Positions 61,066 to 64,000 of a stretch of DNA of 64,000 nucleotides are shown in pieces. Source of the DNA: Bryobacteraceae bacterium (GTDB lineage Bacteria; Acidobacteriota; Terriglobia; Bryobacterales; Bryobacteraceae); NCBI GenBank assembly GCA_026002875.1, contig BPGE01000001.1:4588001-4652000 (forward strand), read 5' to 3'. The position numbers and the translations under genes were made by a program. The notes under the pieces are model-generated. The model worked only from the letters and a program-made list of their open reading frames with translations. It was not told the origin of the DNA and did no database searches. Position 1 is the first letter of the stretch; each line of letters opens with the position of its first letter.

Positions 61066-62331
61066 GTGCATCCGCAACCAACGAAGACCCGCTGGTGGAT
61101 CCTCGGTCTCCTGTTCCTCATTACGATGAACAACTACCTCGACCGCATCATCCTGGGCATCCTCAGCCCGGTGATCATCGAGGATCTCCACTTCACCAAG
61201 CTTGAGTATGGCTACGTCAACGCGGCGTTTCAAGCCGCCTACGCCGGCGGCTTCCTCCTGATGGGCTGGTGGATCGACCGCGTCGGCACCCGCAAAGGCT
61301 ACGCCGGCGCCATCACTCTCTGGAGCGTCGCCGCCGGATTGCACGCCCTCAGCACCAGCTGGCTTCAGCTCGGCTTCTGGCGCGCCCTGCTCGGTCTCGG
61401 CGAAAGCGGCAACTTCCCGGCTGCCATCAAGGCAGTCACCGAATGGTTCCCCAAGCGCGACCGCGCCTTCGCCACCGGCATCTTCAACGCCAGCACCAAC
61501 GTCGCCGTCATGGTCGGTCCGCCCCTCTTCGTCTGGATGAACTCCCACCTCGGCTGGCGCACCTGCTTCCTCATCACCGCCGCCAGCGGCTCCATCTGCC
61601 TCGCCCTCTGGTGGTTCTTCTACCGCCAGCCCCGCCAGCACCGCTGGGTCAACGAAGCCGAGCTCGCCATCATCGAAAGCGATCCGGAAGAGAAAACCGA
61701 GGCGCGCGTCTCCTGGGCGCAGGCGCTGCGGATCCGCCAGACCTACGGCTTCGCCCTCGCCAAATTCTTCTCCGATCCTGTCTGGTGGTTCTACCTTGTC
61801 TGGCTGACGCTCTATTTCAAGGAAGCCCGCGGCCTGAGCCTCGAGCAGATCGGCTGGGCGCTGCCGGTCATCTACCTCATGGCCGACTTCGGCAGCGTCT
61901 TCGGCGGCTGGTTCAGCGGCTTTCTCATCCGCCGCGGCTGGCCCAACGGCAAAGCCCGCAAGCTCGTCATGGGCGTCTTCGCCCTGTGCATGCCCATCGC
62001 CGCCACCTCCGTCATCATGCCGAAAACCTGGATGGCCATCGCGCTCATTTCTCTGGCCACTGCCGCCCATCAGGGCTGGTCCGCCAACCTCTACACCACG
62101 GTCTCCGACGTCTTTCCGAAATCCGCCGTCGCCTCCGTCACCGGACTCGGCGGCTTCCTTGGCGGCGTCGGCGGCATCATCTTCACCGCCCTCGTCCCCG
62201 GCTTCGTCATCCAGCACTTCGGCTACGCTCCGGTCTTTGTCATCATGGGCAGCTTCCACCTGATCGGCTGGATGTGCGTCCACATCTTCCTTGGCGACAT
62301 GCGGAAGCTCGCCGATGAAGCCGTCCGCTAG
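61066..62331 (+). CDS. MFS transporter, anion:cation symporter (hexuronate ExuT-like)
   Basis: 421 residues, about 12 membrane helices. Start GTG 61066. WWILGLLFLITMNNYLDRII is the typical ACS-family N-terminus. Loop 2-3 signature GWWIDRVGTRKGYAGAIT, LGLGESGNFPAAIKAVTEWF, PKRDRAFATGIFNASTNVAV and the C-terminal half TTVSDVFPKSAVASVTGLGG. ExuT-like transporters import hexuronates or other sugar acids. With nearby glycosidases this may be glycan-derived, but the substrate is inferred. Confidence 0.9.
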   Translation: MHPQPTKTRWWILGLLFLITMNNYLDRIILGILSPVIIEDLHFTKLEYGYVNAAFQAAYAGGFLLMGWWIDRVGTRKGYAGAITLWSVAAGLHALSTSWLQLGFWRALLGLGESGNFPAAIKAVTEWFPKRDRAFATGIFNASTNVAVMVGPPLFVWMNSHLGWRTCFLITAASGSICLALWWFFYRQPRQHRWVNEAELAIIESDPEEKTEARVSWAQALRIRQTYGFALAKFFSDPVWWFYLVWLTLYFKEARGLSLEQIGWALPVIYLMADFGSVFGGWFSGFLIRRGWPNGKARKLVMGVFALCMPIAATSVIMPKTWMAIALISLATAAHQGWSANLYTTVSDVFPKSAVASVTGLGGFLGGVGGIIFTALVPGFVIQHFGYAPVFVIMGSFHLIGWMCVHIFLGDMRKLADEAVR

Positions 62332-62389
62332 GCCTGCACGCCGGTCACCTCGGCCGCCCTACGTGCATCAGAATGGAAGAAGACACGCT

Positions 62390-62593
62390 ATGCCGATGTA
62401 CGAATACCGCTGCGAGGAGTGCGGCGCCAAGTATGAACAGCTCCGCCGCATGAGCGAAGCGGATACGAACCTGGAATGCCCCGCCTGCGGAAGCCTCAAC
62501 GTGCGGCGCGAAGTCTCCGCCTGCGCCATCGGCGGCTCGGCGTCCAGTTCGAATTCCGGCGGCGGCTGCGTCCCGCGCGGCGGCTTCTCCTGA
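62390..62593 (+). CDS. FmdB-type zinc ribbon protein
   Basis: 67 residues from ATG 62390. Zn ribbon cysteines: YRCEECGAKYE (Cys8, Cys11) and LECPACGSLNV (Cys30, Cys33). A Ser/Gly-rich tail follows (GGSASSSNSGGGC). Small FmdB proteins are putative regulators of unknown target. The palindromic repeat lies 39 nt downstream. Confidence 0.85.
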   Translation: MPMYEYRCEECGAKYEQLRRMSEADTNLECPACGSLNVRREVSACAIGGSASSSNSGGGCVPRGGFS

Positions 62594-62632
62594 GCCCGCT
62601 GACCTGAGGCCGCCCGTGTGGCGGCCCGCGCC

Positions 62633-62664
62633 AAAAAAGGGGACAGGAACACAATTCCCCTTTT
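62633..62664. repeat. 30-bp palindromic repeat, copy 2
   Basis: Bases 62635-62664 are identical to 6477-6506. The left arm here has two extra A. It lies just downstream of the FmdB gene. See copy 1 for the stem and loop. Confidence 0.75.
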
Positions 62665-62919
62665 CTCCTGCGGCTTGGCCCGCGCCATCCCTGCGCGGCC
62701 GTTGAGGCGCCTGTTGCCCGGGCGCGGCCCGGGCGATTGTTGCGGCCCTCGCTCCTCTGCTGCGCCAGCGTCCCCGTCTCCGATCACGAGCCCGGCGCCC
62801 GCCTTCCCCCGCTGCACAGAAAAATCGCTCCCTCCGCCAGGCCCGTCACAAACAATGTTTTCAATAGAATCAACAAGTTAGCCCCTCCGTGTTTGCAGCC
62901 CCGTGCCATACTCTCTCAT

Positions 62920-62952
62920 GGGGGGATACGAATCTCTGGCCAGAGTCCCCCC
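62920..62952. repeat. nested inverted repeat
   Basis: GGGGGGA (62920-62926) pairs with TCCCCCC (62946-62952); inside lies a perfect 12-bp palindrome CTCTGGCCAGAG (62934-62945) that abuts the right arm. No downstream T-run. Function unknown. Confidence 0.55.
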
Positions 62953-63167
62953 GCTTCGAACCGGACTGCCTAGTAGGGCGGCTGCTTCGGCGGCTTTCTC
63001 CATTCCAGGCAGCCTCGTCGCTTCGGCGGCAGGATAGCGGATGTCCCAAGGTAAGACCTGATGAGCCTGAACAAATACGGTCCATTCGGTGCCGCGCCTC
63101 GACGGAGGGCGGTCACGCGGCCGGGCTGCGCATCGGCGCCTTCCGGTTGACTCAAGGCGGCTCCGCA

Positions 63168-63198
63168 GGGGCCGGCGTTTCGAATGACGCCCGGCCCC
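63168..63198 (-). terminator. hairpin beyond the sugar transferase stop
   Basis: GGGGCCGGCGT (63168-63178) pairs with ACGCCCGGCCCC (63187-63198) with one bulge and an 8-nt loop. It starts about 100 nt past the sugar transferase stop in that gene's direction. No T-run, so it is terminator-like at best. Confidence 0.4.
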
Positions 63199-63300
63199 GC
63201 GTCCGTCAACAGATCGGCCGCTGCCGCATCCGAACCGGCAGTGCGCCCCGCCACCACGCGGCTTTTCCGGCCGCAGCCCCGGTGTGTCTGCAGTGCGCCC

Positions 63301-64000
63301 TTAGTGCGCGCCCCGCCCGAAAACCACGTGCGGAATCGTCCTCAGCAGAATCTCCGCGTCCAGCAGCAGGCTCCAGCGGTCGATGTACTCGAGATCCAGC
63401 CTCATCCATTCGTCGAAATCCACTTCGTCGCGGCCGGCAAGCGTCCACAGACAGGTCAGTCCCGGGCGCATGCGGAGCCGCCGCCGCTGCCATCGCTCGT
63501 ACTTCTCCACTTCCTCCGGTACCGGCGGCCGCGGCCCCACCAGCGACATCTCGCCCTTCAGCACGTTCCACAGCTGCGGCAGCTCGTCCAGCGAGAACTT
63601 CCGCAGCCACCGGCCCAGCGGCGTGACGCGCGGGTCGTTAGGGATCTTGAAGGCCGTCTTCTTCACGTTCAGGTGCGCCACTTCCGCCTTGCGCGCCTCG
63701 GCGTCCGCCACCATCGTGCGGAACTTGTAGAGCGTGAACCGCCGCCCGTTCAGCCCGCACCTCTCCTGCCGGAACAGCGCCGGCCCCGGGCTCGTCAGCC
63801 GGATCAGCGCCGCAATCAGCAGCATTGCGGGCAACAGCACGATCAGCGCCGTGGCTGAAAGCGCGATGTCCAGCGCCCTTTTCACCAGCAGCCGGAACTC
63901 GTCATGCGGCGCGCCGGAAAACGTCAGCAGCGGCTCGCCCGCCAGATACTCCAGGTCTACGCGGCTGTGCAGGTGCGGCAGAAAGCCGACGTGGAACCGC
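63301..64000 (-). CDS. bacterial sugar transferase (WcaJ/polyprenyl glycosylphosphotransferase), 5' end beyond window
   Basis: The 3' end is at 63301 and the frame is open to 64000, so the N-terminus is not seen. Visible order: a segment with FHVGFLPHLHSRVDLEYLAG, a membrane helix (LSATALIVLLPAMLLIAALI), then the catalytic core FRQERCGLNGRRFTLYKFRT, LDELPQLWNVLKGEMSLVGP with RPP, and GLTCLWTLAGRDEVDFDEWM. This is the PF02397 core that loads the first sugar phosphate onto undecaprenyl phosphate to start exopolysaccharide synthesis. GTG 63885 is internal, not a start. Confidence 0.92.
   Translation of the reverse strand, partial: RFHVGFLPHLHSRVDLEYLAGEPLLTFSGAPHDEFRLLVKRALDIALSATALIVLLPAMLLIAALIRLTSPGPALFRQERCGLNGRRFTLYKFRTMVADAEARKAEVAHLNVKKTAFKIPNDPRVTPLGRWLRKFSLDELPQLWNVLKGEMSLVGPRPPVPEEVEKYERWQRRRLRMRPGLTCLWTLAGRDEVDFDEWMRLDLEYIDRWSLLLDAEILLRTIPHVVFGRGAH

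Larger units (their letters stand above)
62594..63300. other. 707-nt gene-poor region
   Basis: No gene recognised. It contains the palindromic repeat (62633-62664), a nested inverted repeat (62920-62952), a pair of GCTTCGGCGGC repeats (62983-62993 and 63020-63030) and a hairpin (63168-63198). An ATG at 63061 opens a 29-codon frame, but no support was found for it. The rest looks like decayed or regulatory sequence. Confidence 0.6.

Noticed and set aside
61048-62283. Long minus-strand extension of the nucleotidyltransferase frame
   Set aside because: Asp/Glu-rich sequence antisense to the MFS transporter; the nucleotide-binding signature begins right after ATG 61047.
63058-63090. CTGATGAG as a hammerhead ribozyme core
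   Set aside because: The matching GAAA core and helices could not be found around it.
62889-63626. 245-codon plus-strand frame across the gene-poor region
   Set aside because: Its second half is antisense to the sugar transferase and no family features are visible in the first half.

Overview
The window is GC-rich chromosomal DNA with short intergenic gaps, many 4-nt start/stop overlaps and frequent GTG/TTG starts. The gene mix points to an Acidobacteriota member of the Bryobacterales/Solibacter type: secreted glycoside hydrolases (GH78, GH2, GH3), a DUF1549/DUF1501 secreted pair, a DUF1080 protein, cdaA-cdaR-glmM, and a full methylmalonyl-CoA gene set. This placement is inferred from gene content; there is no rRNA gene to test it. 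No prophage, CRISPR array, insertion sequence or transposase was seen. The only RNA gene found is tRNA-Val(UAC).

Layout. 1-7.9 kb: 3' part of an alpha-L-rhamnosidase, tag, an ECF sigma factor, a CcmH-like protein, the cdaA-cdaR-glmM operon and a DegT-type aminotransferase. 7.9-17.5 kb: a carbohydrate block with a large GH2 enzyme, a propeller plus helical-toroid protein, a LacI regulator, an amidohydrolase (fuconolactonase type) and a GH3 beta-glucosidase. 17.5-22.3 kb: folD, coaE, an HtrA protease, a DUF1080 protein, a TetR regulator and an unknown secreted protein. 22.6-33.1 kb: nine minus-strand genes that together encode the succinate-propionate (Wood-Werkman type) route. 33.5-39 kb: two histidine phosphatases, an SDR protein, an RluB-type pseudouridine synthase, an O-antigen ligase-like protein and cca. 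39-43.6 kb: the DUF1549/DUF1501 pair, tRNA-Val and a ThiF/MoeB enzyme. 43.6-51.5 kb: an outer-membrane assembly operon (Omp85/TamA-like, SurA-like, TamB) and a DUF2103 protein. 51.5-57.9 kb: ubiE-aroB, nadB, an NlpC/P60 protein, prfB with its programmed frameshift, and a Sua5/TsaC protein. 57.9-64 kb: a LytS/LytR-type two-component pair, a sugar nucleotidyltransferase, an MFS hexuronate-type transporter, an FmdB zinc ribbon, a gene-poor stretch with hairpins, and a sugar transferase that runs off the window.

How the genes work together. The propionate cluster holds a 12S-like and a 5S-like carboxyltransferase and a biotin carrier. It holds no biotin carboxylase and no membrane decarboxylase subunit, so a pyruvate:methylmalonyl-CoA transcarboxylase is the simplest reading. 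Mutase, epimerase, MeaB and a CoA-transferase complete the cycle. This would suit an organism that degrades plant polysaccharides (GH78/GH2/GH3) and disposes of electrons as propionate, or runs the route backwards to use propionate.

Most notable observations: the transcarboxylase-type operon with a small coiled-coil protein of unknown function; a 30-bp palindrome present as two identical copies 56 kb apart; a recurrent pattern of -10 boxes 6-8 nt before SD-less start codons, suggesting leaderless transcripts; the RF2 frameshift; and a two-gene enzyme unit (GH2 fusion plus propeller-toroid) with no obvious assigned substrate.
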